Shown: in pieces, positions 25,590 through 33,954 of the stretch
Layout of the letters: each line of letters begins with the position of its first letter
How positions within the stretch are numbered: position 1 is the first letter of the stretch
Origin: Methylobacterium organophilum
GTDB lineage: Bacteria > Pseudomonadota > Alphaproteobacteria > Rhizobiales > Beijerinckiaceae
Length of the DNA stretch: 64,000 bases
Assembly (NCBI RefSeq): GCF_022179465.1
Contig: NZ_BPQV01000008.1
Location: 62,001 to 126,000 of the forward strand
Direction of reading: 5' to 3'
Made by a program: the position numbers and the translations under genes
Notes under the pieces: model-generated
What the model was told of the DNA's origin: nothing
The model's database searches: none
Seen by the model: the letters and a program-made list of their open reading frames with translations, nothing else

Positions 25590-26840
25590 TCAGTGCAGGT
25601 TGGGCTGGGCGCCCATGCCCTTCTCGTCGATGATCCGGCCGGTGGCGAAGCGGTCGAGCCGGAAGGCGGCGCTGACCGGATGCGGCTCGTCCCGGGCGAT
25701 GGTGTGGGCGAAGCAGAAGCCCGCCGCCGGCGTCGCCTTGAAGCCGCCGTAGCACCAGCCGGCATTGAGATAGAGGCCGTCGATCGGGGTGCGGTCGATG
25801 ATCGGCGAGCCGTCCATCGACATGTCCATGATGCCGCCCCAGTGGCGCAGGAGCCGCAGGCGGCCGAGCCCCGGCCAGAGCGCCATGCCGCCCTCCATCA
25901 CGTCCTCGATGGTCGCGAGGTTGCCGCGCTGGGCGTAGGAATTGTAGCCGTCGATGTCGCCGCCGAAGACGAGGCCGCCCTTGTCGGACTGGCTGACGTA
26001 GAAATGGCCGGCGCCGAAGGTCATCACGCAATCGATGAGCGGCTTCACGCCCTCGCTGACGAAGGCCTGCAGCACGTGGCTCTCGATCGGCAGGCGCAGG
26101 CCCGCCATGGCCGCGAGCAGCGAGGAGGAGCCCGCCACCGACAGGGCCACCTTCCTGGCGCCGATGAAGCCCCGGCTCGTCTCGACGCCGGTGACGCGGC
26201 CGTTCTCGCGGCGGATGCCGGTCACGGCGCAGTTCTGGACGATGTCGACGCCGCGCTGGTCGGCGGCGCGGGCATAGCCCCAGGCCACCGCGTCGTGGCG
26301 CACGGTGCCGCCGCGCCGCTGCAGCAGGCCGCCCTTCACGGGGAAGCGGGCATTCTCGAAATCGATGAAGGGCACCATGCCCCGCACCTGCTCCCGGTCG
26401 AGCAGCTCGGCATCGATGCCGGCCATGCGCATGGCATTGCCGCGGCGGGCATAGGCGTCGCGCTGGCCGTCGGTATGGTACAGGTTCAGCACGCCGCGCT
26501 GGCTGACCATGGCGTTGTAGTTGATGTCCCGCTCCAGGCCCTCCCAGAGCTTCATCGAATGCTCGTAGAAGGGGATGTTGCCGGGCAGGCCGTAATTCGA
26601 GCGGATGATCGTGGTGTTGCGGCCGACATTGCCGGAGCCGACATGGCTCTTCTCCAGCACGGCGACGTTGGTGATGCCGTGCTCCTTGGCCAGGTAATAG
26701 GCCGTCGCGAGCCCGTGGCCGCCGCCGCCGACGATGACCACGTCGTAGTCGGAGCGCGGCCCCACATCGCGCCACTGGGGCTTCCAGTCCCGCTGCCCGC
26801 GCAGGGCCTGGCCCAGCACGCTGAACACCGAATAGCGCAT
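25590..26840 (-). CDS. soxB: Sarcosine oxidase beta subunit
   Basis: A 416-residue catalytic subunit, the normal length. The FAD motif DYDVVIVGGGGHGLATAYYLAKEHGITNVAVLEK begins at residue 31. GSGNVGRNTTIIRSNY is a family signature. His182 in GTVRHDAVAWGYA is at the position that carries the covalent FMN in characterised enzymes. The C-terminal MDMSMDGSPIIDRTPIDGLYLNAGWCYGGFKATPAAG is also diagnostic. ATG at 26840 rather than 26882, because SoxB proteins begin MRYSVFSL-like. It is the first gene of the operon; the promoter must lie in the 131-bp gap shared with the divergent GlxA-type regulator gene. Confidence 0.96.
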   Translation of the reverse strand: MRYSVFSVLGQALRGQRDWKPQWRDVGPRSDYDVVIVGGGGHGLATAYYLAKEHGITNVAVLEKSHVGSGNVGRNTTIIRSNYGLPGNIPFYEHSMKLWEGLERDINYNAMVSQRGVLNLYHTDGQRDAYARRGNAMRMAGIDAELLDREQVRGMVPFIDFENARFPVKGGLLQRRGGTVRHDAVAWGYARAADQRGVDIVQNCAVTGIRRENGRVTGVETSRGFIGARKVALSVAGSSSLLAAMAGLRLPIESHVLQAFVSEGVKPLIDCVMTFGAGHFYVSQSDKGGLVFGGDIDGYNSYAQRGNLATIEDVMEGGMALWPGLGRLRLLRHWGGIMDMSMDGSPIIDRTPIDGLYLNAGWCYGGFKATPAAGFCFAHTIARDEPHPVSAAFRLDRFATGRIIDEKGMGAQPNLH

Positions 26841-26931
26841 CGCGCCCGTTCCCGTCTTCGCGGGGGACCAGCCCCCGATCACGACGGCGAGTATGTCAGA
26901 GCCACGAGGGCCGGGCTTGCTTTCCGCGACA

Positions 26932-26958
26932 CGATTCCGGCAAATCCCGCCGAAATCG
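26932..26958 (+). promoter_or_regulatory. Inverted repeat between soxB and the GlxA-type regulator
   Basis: CGATTCCGGC (26932-26941) and GCCGAAATCG (26949-26958) are inverted copies matching at 9 of 10 positions, with a 7-bp spacer. They end 13 bp before the regulator ATG. This is well placed for autoregulation; control of soxB, 90 bp away, is also possible. AraC-type regulators usually bind direct repeats, so the link is inference. Confidence 0.4.
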
Positions 26959-26971
26959 CGGGGTCCCGACC

Positions 26972-27961
26972 ATGGCCGCTCTCACGCTGAACGGGGCCGG
27001 CAGCCGCCCCCTCGCCGTCGGCTTCGTGCTGCTGCCGGGCTTCCCGCTGATGTCCTACGCCTCGGCGGTGGAGCCGCTGCGGGCGGCCAACACCCTGTCG
27101 GGCCGCAACCTCTATCGCTGGTGGCATGCGGCGCCAGGGGACGCCCCGGTCCAGGCCTCGAACGGCGTCGCCATCCTGCCCGACGTGAAGGTCGGGGCCC
27201 TCGACCTCGACGCGGACTGGGTGCTCGTCTGCGCCGGCGGCAACCCGGCGGCCTTCGCCGATCCCGGCCTGACCGCCTGGCTGCGCCGGCTCGCCCGCGC
27301 CGGGCTGGTGATCGGCGGCATCTCCGGCGGCCCCTATCTGCTCGCCCGGGCGGGCCTCCTCGACGGGCGCCGCTGCACCCTGCACTGGGAGCACATCCCC
27401 GCCTTCCAGGAGAGCTTTCCGAAGGCGGAGGTGGTGCGCTCCCTCTTCGAGATCGCCGGGGACCGGGTCACTTGCTCCGGCGGCACCGCCGCCCTCGACA
27501 TGATGCTGACCCTGATCGGGCGCGACCACGGGCCGAAGCTCGCCGCGGGGGTGAGCGACTGGTTCCTGCACGACCAGATCCGCCAGGGGCCGGACCCGCA
27601 GCGCATGGACCTGCAGGCCCGCACCGGCATCCGCGACGCCCGCCTGCTGCGGGTCCTGGCGGCGATGGAGGGGCATCTCGAGGCGCCCCTCTCCCGCGAG
27701 GCCCTGGCCGCCCTCGGCCGGGTCTCGACGCGCCAGCTCGAACGGCTGTTCCGGGATCTGCTCGGCACCGGGCTGCACCGGCACTATCTCGGGCTGCGCC
27801 TCGCCCAGGCGCAGCGCCTGCGCCGGGAGAGCCCGCTCACCGCCGCCGAGATCGCGGCGGCCACGGGCTTCTCCAGCGCCGACGAGCTGTCCCGGGCGGA
27901 GCGGCGGGAGCGGCGGCGGGCGGAGTCGGACCGGCTGGTGAAGGCCACGGCGCCGGAGTAA
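26972..27961 (+). CDS. GlxA-family AraC-type regulator, probable sarcosine regulator
   Basis: A 329-residue regulator with an N-terminal DJ-1/PfpI-like ligand domain (about residues 12-195: AVGFVLLPGFPLMSYASAVEPLRAAN, GGISGGPYLLARAGLLDGRRCTLHWEH, VTCSGGTAALDMMLTLI) and a C-terminal AraC region. GlxA-type proteins such as GbdR and SouR control glycine betaine and sarcosine catabolism, and this gene faces soxBDAG, so that is its likely job. The first helix-turn-helix is good (ALGRVSTRQLERLFRDLLGTGLHRHYLGLRLAQAQRLR). The second is not: after IAAATGFSSADELSRA the usual F-x4-G-x-x-P-x-x-Y-R segment is replaced by an Arg/Glu-rich stretch and the protein ends. I found no frameshift that restores it. 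Confidence 0.88.
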   Translation: MAALTLNGAGSRPLAVGFVLLPGFPLMSYASAVEPLRAANTLSGRNLYRWWHAAPGDAPVQASNGVAILPDVKVGALDLDADWVLVCAGGNPAAFADPGLTAWLRRLARAGLVIGGISGGPYLLARAGLLDGRRCTLHWEHIPAFQESFPKAEVVRSLFEIAGDRVTCSGGTAALDMMLTLIGRDHGPKLAAGVSDWFLHDQIRQGPDPQRMDLQARTGIRDARLLRVLAAMEGHLEAPLSREALAALGRVSTRQLERLFRDLLGTGLHRHYLGLRLAQAQRLRRESPLTAAEIAAATGFSSADELSRAERRERRRAESDRLVKATAPE

Positions 27962-27990
27962 AGGGGCACGGCTCAACCTCCCGGCCTCCG

Positions 27991-28776
27991 ATGCTCGTCC
28001 TGCGTTCCCTCGCCTTCAACCTCTGCTTCTACGTCGTCACCACGGCGCTCGCGCTCCTCGCCCTGCCGGCGCTCGCCGCGCGCAAGGGGGTGATCCGGGT
28101 GGCGCAGTTCTGGGGCGGGACCGTGGTCTTCCTGCTGCGGGTCGTCGCCGGCACGCGGGTGGAGTTCCGAGGGCTGGAGAACATCCCGAAGGGGCCGCTG
28201 CTCGTCGCCGCCAAGCACCAATCGGCGCTGGAGACCCTGGCGCTGACCACGCCCTTCGAGGACTTCGCCTACGTGCTCAAGCGCGAGCTGATGTGGATCC
28301 CGGTGATCGGCTGGTATCTCGGCCGCGGCGGCATGGTGCCGATCGACCGCTCCAAGGGCGCCAAGACCATGGCCGCGCTGAACGCCGCGGCGTCGGCCGC
28401 CATCGCGGAGGGCCGCCAGCTCATCATCTTCCCCGAGGGCACCCGCCGCCCCGCCGGGGCGCCCCCGGCCTACAAGCAGGGCGCCTCGCATCTCTACACG
28501 ACGCTGAACGTGCCCTGCCTGCCGGTCGCCCTCAACACCGGCCTGTACTGGCGCCGCCGGGGCTTTCGCCGCATGCCCGGCACCACGGTGATCGAGTTCC
28601 TGCCGCCGATCCCGCCGGGCCTGCCGCGGGCGGCCTTCCTGAAGGAGCTGGAGCACCGGATCGAGACCGCCTCGGAAGCCCTGTTCAACGAGGGCCGGGC
28701 CGACCTCGCCCGCCGGGGCCATCCCGTCGCCGTCGCCATGGCAGGCTCGGTGCCGGAGACCTCGGGCACGCTGTGA
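27991..28776 (+). CDS. Lysophospholipid acyltransferase (PlsC family)
   Basis: A 261-residue inner-membrane enzyme that acylates lysophosphatidic acid (or another lysolipid) in phospholipid synthesis. An N-terminal hydrophobic region spans residues ~8-55. The acyltransferase block I is KHQSALET, that is HX4E rather than the textbook HX4D; this variant is usual in Rhizobiales as far as I recall. Block II is GGMVPIDRSKG, block III IIFPEGTRRPAG, block IV VALNTGLYWRRRG. ATG at 27991, 30 bp after the regulator stop, so co-transcription is possible although the functions differ. A strong hairpin follows at 28815-28846. Confidence 0.9.
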   Translation: MLVLRSLAFNLCFYVVTTALALLALPALAARKGVIRVAQFWGGTVVFLLRVVAGTRVEFRGLENIPKGPLLVAAKHQSALETLALTTPFEDFAYVLKRELMWIPVIGWYLGRGGMVPIDRSKGAKTMAALNAAASAAIAEGRQLIIFPEGTRRPAGAPPAYKQGASHLYTTLNVPCLPVALNTGLYWRRRGFRRMPGTTVIEFLPPIPPGLPRAAFLKELEHRIETASEALFNEGRADLARRGHPVAVAMAGSVPETSGTL

Positions 28777-28814
28777 CCGTGACGTCCGCCTGATCGGAGC
28801 GGGTCGCGCCGAGT

Positions 28815-28846
28815 CCCCCCTCGCCCCGCTTGCGGGGAGAGGGGGG
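28815..28846. terminator. Hairpin between convergent plsC-like gene and metW
   Basis: CCCCCCTC (28815-28822) pairs with GAGGGGGG (28839-28846), and CCCCGC (28824-28829) with GCGGGG (28832-28837), with one G-A mismatch and a TT loop: 14 bp in all. It lies between two convergent genes and has no T-tract, so it is a candidate bidirectional terminator or transcript-end stabiliser. Confidence 0.55.
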
Positions 28847-28928
28847 CCGAGTTCGGTTCGATCGACTCGCCCAGACCCGCGTCAGCCCCGCATCGCGGCA
28901 AGAGCGGATGACGAGGACCCGGCCGGCC

Positions 28929-29621
28929 TCACCCCGGCTTCGCGCCCCGGCGCAGCAGGAACACGCCCTGCGCGCCCATCAGGTTCCAGAACCACCAGGG
29001 CATCGAGAAGCGCATCGGCCGGCCGCGGGTGTCGAGGGCCGTCGCCTTCTCGATGCGGGCGCCGAGGAGGCGGCACAGGCCGACGAAGTCGCGGATCGTG
29101 CAGAAATGGATGTTCTGGGTCTCGTACCAGGCCTCGGGCATGAAATCCGTGACCGGCATGCGCCCGCGCAGGGCGATCTCCGAGCGCACCCGCCAATGCC
29201 CGAAATTCGGGAAGGAGATGATGACCTGCCGGCCGATCCGCAGAAGGTGCTCCAGCACGATGCGGGGATTGCGGGTCGCCTGGATGGTCTGGGACAGGAC
29301 CACCACATCGAAGGCATCGTCGGGATAGTTGGCGAGGTCGGTGTCCGCATCCCCCTGGATCACCGAGAGGCCGCGGGCGAGGCAGGCATTCACCCCCTCC
29401 CGCGACAGCTCGATGCCGCGCCCGTCGACCCCGCGGCGGTCGCGCAGGAGGGCGAGCAGCGAGCCGTCGCCGCAGCCGATATCGAGCACCCGGGCGCCGG
29501 CGGGCACGAGGCCGAGCACCACGATGTGGTCGACGCGGGCGCCGGCCTCGCCCGCCCTGGGCAGGCCCTCGGCCGCCTCCCAGGGCGCGCCGGAGGCCGC
29601 ATCGGTGAGGATGTCGCTCAT
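28929..29621 (-). CDS. metW: MetW, methionine biosynthesis protein
   Basis: A 230-residue member of the MetW family, which has a SAM-dependent methyltransferase fold. The SAM motif is ARVLDIGCGDGSLLALLRDRRGVDGRGIELS (about residues 41-75). DAFDVVVLSQTIQATRNP and VIISFPNFGHWRVRSEIALRGRMPVT are characteristic of MetW. It works with MetX in homoserine acylation in bacteria that carry the pair; its exact biochemical role is less clear. ATG at 29621, 38 bp after the metX stop, so metX-metW form an operon. Confidence 0.93.
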   Translation of the reverse strand: MSDILTDAASGAPWEAAEGLPRAGEAGARVDHIVVLGLVPAGARVLDIGCGDGSLLALLRDRRGVDGRGIELSREGVNACLARGLSVIQGDADTDLANYPDDAFDVVVLSQTIQATRNPRIVLEHLLRIGRQVIISFPNFGHWRVRSEIALRGRMPVTDFMPEAWYETQNIHFCTIRDFVGLCRLLGARIEKATALDTRGRPMRFSMPWWFWNLMGAQGVFLLRRGAKPG

Positions 29622-29659
29622 GCCGCTGATGCCGCTCCTCGCGCTCCCTTCGCCCGCGC

Positions 29660-30868
29660 TCACAGGCCCCGCGCCCGCGCCGCGGCCTCGATGAAGCCCC
29701 GGGCGGCGGAGAACATCGCCGGCTCGTCGAGCAGGAAGGCGTCGTGGCCCTTGTCGCTCTCGATCTCGACGAAGGCGACCGGCGCGGCGACCGCGTTGAG
29801 CGCGTGCACGATCGCCCGGGAATCGGCAGAGGGGAACAGCCAGTCGGAGGTGAAGGACATCACGCAGAACCGGGTGCTCTTCGAGCCGCGGAAGGCGTTG
29901 GCGAGCACGCCGCCATGGTCCTCGGCGAGGTCGAAATAGTCCATCGCCCGGGTCAGGTAGAGATAGGCGTTGGCGTCGAAGCGCTCCACGAAGGTGAGGC
30001 CCTGGTGGCGCAGGTAGCTCTCGATCTGGAAGTCGGCGTCGAAGGAGAAGGTCGGGGCCGAGCGGTCCTGGAAGCGGCGGCCGAACTTGCGGTGCAGGGC
30101 CGGCTCCGACAGGTAGGTGATGTGGGCGCCCATGCGCGCGACGCCGAGCCCCTTGGCCGGCCGCGTGCCCGCCTCCAGGTAGCGCCCGCCCGCCCAGGCG
30201 GGATCGGCCATGATCGCCTGCCGGCCGACCTCGTGGAAGGCGATGTTCTGGGCCGAGTGGCGCGCGCCCGTCGCGATCGGCATGGCGGCGAAGACCCGCT
30301 CGGGGAAGAGCGAGGCCCATTGCAGCACCTGCATCCCGCCCATGGAGCCGCCGATGCACAGGAACAGGTCGGGGATGCCGAGCCGGTCGAGCAGCATCGC
30401 CTGGGCCCGGACCATGTCGCGGATGGTCACGACGGGGAAGTCGAGGCCGTAGGCGCAGCCGGTGACCGGATTGACGGAGGCCGGCCCCGTCGAGCCCATG
30501 CAGGAGCCGATGACGTTGGAGCAGACGACGAAATAGCGGTCGGTGTCGATCGGCTTGCCCGGGCCGACCAGGGTCTCCCACCAGCCGCCCTTGCCGGTGA
30601 CCGGGTGGCGATGGGCGAAATGCTGGTCGCCGGTGAGCGCGTGGCAGATCAGCACCGCGTTGGAGCGGTCCGCGTTGAGGGTGCCAGCGGTCTGGTAGGC
30701 GACCTGGAACGGGGCGAGCGTCAGGCCGGAATCCATGGCGAGCGGCTCGTCGCGCGAGAACAGCGCGACCGGGCTCGTCGGCTCCAGGGCCTGCGAGGTC
30801 TCGGAGCCGCCGCGGGGCCGGCCGGCCTCGGGCGAGATCCCGGCATCGGGAGCGAGGGTGTTGTCCAT
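29660..30868 (-). CDS. metX: Homoserine O-acyltransferase (MetX)
   Basis: A 402-residue alpha/beta-hydrolase enzyme that transfers an acetyl or succinyl group to homoserine in methionine synthesis. The nucleophile elbow is [15 protein letters not shown], the entrance motif [14 protein letters not shown], and the catalytic His is in [13 protein letters not shown]. An N-terminal ~30-residue extension precedes the catalytic domain. ATG at 30868 rather than 30952. MetX enzymes in Proteobacteria are often succinyltransferases despite the name; the sequence was not analysed finely enough to decide. The upstream gap (30869-31166) was checked for a SAM-II riboswitch and none could be confirmed. Confidence 0.93.
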   Translation of the reverse strand: MDNTLAPDAGISPEAGRPRGGSETSQALEPTSPVALFSRDEPLAMDSGLTLAPFQVAYQTAGTLNADRSNAVLICHALTGDQHFAHRHPVTGKGGWWETLVGPGKPIDTDRYFVVCSNVIGSCMGSTGPASVNPVTGCAYGLDFPVVTIRDMVRAQAMLLDRLGIPDLFLCIGGSMGGMQVLQWASLFPERVFAAMPIATGARHSAQNIAFHEVGRQAIMADPAWAGGRYLEAGTRPAKGLGVARMGAHITYLSEPALHRKFGRRFQDRSAPTFSFDADFQIESYLRHQGLTFVERFDANAYLYLTRAMDYFDLAEDHGGVLANAFRGSKSTRFCVMSFTSDWLFPSADSRAIVHALNAVAAPVAFVEIESDKGHDAFLLDEPAMFSAARGFIEAAARARGL

Positions 30869-31166
30869 CGTGCGTCCGGGGGCCGCCCTTTCGCGAACCA
30901 GGCCGCCGCGTCCGGCCGCGTGGCGCGCACCGAAGCGGAACGATACGGGCACCCGGTCGCCTCGGCTTGCGGCGGGGCGAGCCCTTGCAGGTAATCGCTC
31001 CCCCAGCGAGCGTCAACGAAACTCGATGCCGCCCCGGGTGGGCGCTGGCCCCGGGCGGATACGGCGCCCGCGAGGGGGCGACGCTTTTCCCGAAGGCGGC
31101 GGCTCCCCGCGGGGCCGAAATGCTGTAGACGATCCCGTTTCCGAGCAAGACCGCCATCGACCGATC

Positions 31167-32267
31167 ATGTCCGCCGCCTCCCGCCCCGTCCCCCGCCCCG
31201 GCGTCCTCACCATCGAGGCCTACGTGCCCGGCAAGAGCGCCGCGCCCGGCCACGCCAAGGTCTACAAGCTCTCCTCCAACGAGACGCCCCTCGGGCCGAG
31301 CCCGAAGGCGGTCGAGGCCTATGCGGCGGCGGCGGGCCAGCTCGCCCTCTACCCGGACGGGACCGCCGCGCCTCTGCGCGCGGCGATCGGGGCGCGCTAC
31401 GGCATCGACCCGGCCCGCATCGTCTGCGGCGCCGGCTCGGACGAATTGCTGACGCTCCTGTCCCTCGCCTATGTCGGCCCGGGCGACGAGGGCATCTTCA
31501 GCGAGCACGGCTTCCTGGTCTACCGCATCGCCATCCTGACGGCGGGGGGCACCCCCGTGGTCGTGCCGGAGCGCGACCTCACCGCGGATGTCGACGCGAT
31601 CCTCGCCGCCGTCACGCCGCGCACGAAGATCGTCTACCTCGCCAACCCCAACAATCCGACGGGCACCTACCTGCCCTTCGACGAAATCCGCCGCCTGCAG
31701 GCCGGGCTGCCGCCCCAGGTCCTCCTCGTCCTCGACGGGGCCTACGCGGAATACGTGCGGGCCAACGACTACACCGCCGGGCTGGAACTGGCGCTGGAGG
31801 CGGGCAACGTCGTGATGACGCGCACCTTCTCGAAGATCCACGGCCTCGCCGCCCAGCGCATCGGCTGGATGGTCGGCCCGGCGGAGGTGGTGGATGCGCT
31901 CAACCGCATCCGCGGCCCGTTCAACCTGTCCTCCGGGGGCATCGCCGCGGGCGCGGCGGCGATCGCCGACGAGGCGCATGTCGCCGCCGCCGTGGCCCAT
32001 AACGACGAATGGCTCGCCTGGCTCACCCGGGAGGTCGAGGGGCTCGGCCTCGCCGTCACGCCGAGCGTCGGCAACTTCCTGCTCGTCCACTTCCCCGAGA
32101 CGCCCGGCCGCACCGCCTCCGAGGCCGACGCGCATCTCACCAGCCAAGGCGTGATCGTGCGGCGGGTCGCCTCCTACGGCCTGCCCAACGCCCTGCGCGT
32201 CACGGTGGGCAGCGCGGAGGCGAACCGGGCCTTCGTGACAGCGCTGACCGGCTTCCTGCGGGGCTGA
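31167..32267 (+). CDS. hisC: Histidinol-phosphate aminotransferase
   Basis: A 366-residue class I/II PLP aminotransferase. Features: [19 protein letters not shown] at the N-terminus, [13 protein letters not shown] (phosphate cup), [24 protein letters not shown] (Asp-x-x-Tyr PLP contacts), and [15 protein letters not shown] with the Schiff-base Lys. ATG at 31167. In alphaproteobacteria this HisC type next to tyrC often has dual use, as histidinol-phosphate and aromatic aminotransferase. The tyrC start lies 4 bp after its stop, so both are made from one message. Confidence 0.93.
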   Translation: MSAASRPVPRPGVLTIEAYVPGKSAAPGHAKVYKLSSNETPLGPSPKAVEAYAAAAGQLALYPDGTAAPLRAAIGARYGIDPARIVCGAGSDELLTLLSLAYVGPGDEGIFSEHGFLVYRIAILTAGGTPVVVPERDLTADVDAILAAVTPRTKIVYLANPNNPTGTYLPFDEIRRLQAGLPPQVLLVLDGAYAEYVRANDYTAGLELALEAGNVVMTRTFSKIHGLAAQRIGWMVGPAEVVDALNRIRGPFNLSSGGIAAGAAAIADEAHVAAAVAHNDEWLAWLTREVEGLGLAVTPSVGNFLLVHFPETPGRTASEADAHLTSQGVIVRRVASYGLPNALRVTVGSAEANRAFVTALTGFLRG

Positions 32268-32271
32268 GGCG

Positions 32272-33186
32272 GTGGGGATCGTCGTCGAACGGCTCGCCGT
32301 CGTCGGGCTCGGCCTGATCGGCTCCTCGATCGCCCGGGGCGCGCGCACCTTCGGGCTCGCGCGGCAGATCGTGGCGATCGACCGCGACCCGGCCGTGGTC
32401 GAGCGGGTTCGCGCCCTCGGCCTCGCCGATCACGCCACCGGGGATCTGGCCGAGGGCGTGGCCGAGGCCGATCTCGTCGTCCTCTGCGTGCCGGTCGGCG
32501 CCATCGGCAGCGTCGCCGCCGCACTCGCGCCGCACCTGAAGCCAGGCGCCGTGCTCTCGGATGTGGGCTCGGTGAAGGCCGCCGTGGTCGCCGCGGCGGC
32601 CCCGCACCTGAAGCCGGACAATCCCTTCGTGCCGGCCCATCCGGTGGCGGGCACGGAGCATTCGGGGCCGGATGCGGGCTTCGCGACCCTGTTCGCCAAC
32701 CGCTGGTGCATCCTGACGCCGCCGGAGGGCACGGAGGCGGCGGCGATCGACCGGGTCCAGGCCTTCTGGCAGGGGCTCGGCGCCATCACCGAGACCATGA
32801 GCCCGGAGCACCACGACCTCGTGCTCGCCATCACGAGCCACGTGCCGCACCTGATCGCCTACAACATCGTCGGCACCGCCGCCGATCTCGAGGCGGTCAC
32901 CCGCTCCGAGGTGATCAAGTTCTCCGCCGGCGGCTTCCGCGACTTCACCCGGATCGCGGCCTCCGACCCGACCATGTGGCGGGACATCTTCCTCGCCAAC
33001 AAGGAGGCGGTGCTGGAGATGCTCGGGCGCTTCAACGAGGACCTCGCGGCGCTTGCCCGTGCCATCCGCTGGGGTGACGGCGACGCCCTGCACGCCCTGT
33101 TCACCCGCACCCGCGAGATCCGACGCGGCATCGTCGCCATGGGCCAGGAGACGGCGGAGCCGGATTTCGGGCGGCGCAAAAGTTGA
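32272..33186 (+). CDS. tyrC: Prephenate/arogenate dehydrogenase family protein
   Basis: A 304-residue NAD(P)-dependent enzyme of tyrosine synthesis. The Rossmann motif is VERLAVVGLGLIGSSIARGARTFGLARQIVAIDRD (GxGxxG). The substrate-domain signatures are SDVGSVKAAVV, PAHPVAGTEHSGPDAGFATLFANRWCILTP, MSPEHHDLVLAITSHVPHLIAYNIVGTA and FRDFTRIAASDPTMWRDIFLANKEAVLEML. The last motif is typical of cyclohexadienyl (TyrC/TyrA) enzymes. The start codon is GTG at 32272, 4 bp after hisC, so initiation probably depends on hisC translation. No chorismate mutase or ACT domain is fused. Confidence 0.93.
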   Translation: MGIVVERLAVVGLGLIGSSIARGARTFGLARQIVAIDRDPAVVERVRALGLADHATGDLAEGVAEADLVVLCVPVGAIGSVAAALAPHLKPGAVLSDVGSVKAAVVAAAAPHLKPDNPFVPAHPVAGTEHSGPDAGFATLFANRWCILTPPEGTEAAAIDRVQAFWQGLGAITETMSPEHHDLVLAITSHVPHLIAYNIVGTAADLEAVTRSEVIKFSAGGFRDFTRIAASDPTMWRDIFLANKEAVLEMLGRFNEDLAALARAIRWGDGDALHALFTRTREIRRGIVAMGQETAEPDFGRRKS

Positions 33187-33471
33187 CACCGGCGGCTGTC
33201 AAAGTCGCCAGCCGATTTGCCCAACGCGCCACGGCTGCCCAAGCCGTCCAGGATCGATCACACAAAAGCGATCAAAGATCACCTGCGCGGCAGGTGCGAC
33301 GCATGGACTTACTTTGTGCAATAGTATACCAATACGATTAACGTAGATTCTTCACATGTGTTTACCCGCGCTTCCGTTCATGGAATCAGCGGCCGATCCG
33401 GAAGGGGCGCGGGGGCGCGCCGCCATGCTCGGCAGGCGGGGGAGCCGGACGACCTAACGGAAGGCCCGCGC
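33187..33471. other. Intergenic region upstream of the NsrR-type gene
   Basis: 285 bp. CACCTGC (33280-33286) and GCAGGTG (33290-33296) form a short perfect hairpin, possibly the end of the tyrC message. The stretch 33297-33360 is the AT-richest here and includes GTATACCAATAC (33324-33335, GTAT and ATAC inverted); it should hold the regulator's promoter and perhaps its operator. No gene is visible. Confidence 0.45.
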
Positions 33472-33954
33472 GTGCGTCTCTCGCTCTACACGGATTTCGC
33501 ATTGCGGCTGCTGATGTATCTCGCCGGGCAGCCGCCGGAAGCTTGGGCGACCACGCCGGAAGTGGCGCGCGTCTTCGGCATCTCCGCCCATCATCTGCAG
33601 AAATCGGCACAGGGTCTCGTGCGCGCCGGGTTCGTCCAGGCGCGCCAGGGCCGCTCCGGTGGCCTGCGCCTGGCCAAGCCCGTCGGCGAGATCCGCCTGG
33701 GCGCGGTCGTGGCGGAACTGGAGGGCAGCGGCTGCCTGATCGATTGCGAGCGCGGGCCCTGTCCGCTGGCGGGCCATTGCGCCCTGAAGCACGCGATCGA
33801 CAACGCCGAGCGCAGCTTCCTGCGCGAACTCGACCGCTTCACCCTGGCGGACGTCACCGCGGGGCGCACCGGGGACGCGGTCCGCAGCTTGTCCAGCCGG
33901 ACGTCGGGGCCGCTGGCCGCGGAGATGCCGCCCCCGATGCCCGCCGTTCAGTAA
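33472..33954 (+). CDS. nsrR: NsrR-type Rrf2 transcriptional regulator
   Basis: A 160-residue iron-sulfur repressor that senses nitric oxide in characterised relatives. Its winged helix is at the N-terminus (VRLSLYTDFALRLLMYLA; TTPEVARVFGISAHHLQKSAQGLVRAGFVQARQGRSGGLRLA). Asp8, the unusual non-cysteine ligand of NsrR, is present. The cluster cysteines are Cys92, Cys97 and Cys103 (DCERGPCPLAGHC), with a further Cys88. GTG start at 33472, because the Rrf2 fold starts there; the open frame upstream is not coding. No target such as hmp or a norB gene is nearby. The last 7 bp overlap the convergent DUF2125 gene. Confidence 0.88.
   Translation: MRLSLYTDFALRLLMYLAGQPPEAWATTPEVARVFGISAHHLQKSAQGLVRAGFVQARQGRSGGLRLAKPVGEIRLGAVVAELEGSGCLIDCERGPCPLAGHCALKHAIDNAERSFLRELDRFTLADVTAGRTGDAVRSLSSRTSGPLAAEMPPPMPAVQ

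Noticed and set aside
27850-27961. Frameshift at the end of the GlxA-type regulator
   Set aside because: Both other frames were read through this stretch; neither restores the conserved end of an AraC domain.
30869-31166. SAM-II riboswitch before metX
   Set aside because: A GCGATTACCTGCAAGG segment near 30985-31000 (minus strand) resembles part of the SAM-II core, but the GATAAA and GCTAAA elements and the pseudoknot pairing are absent. A covariance search would be needed to reopen this.
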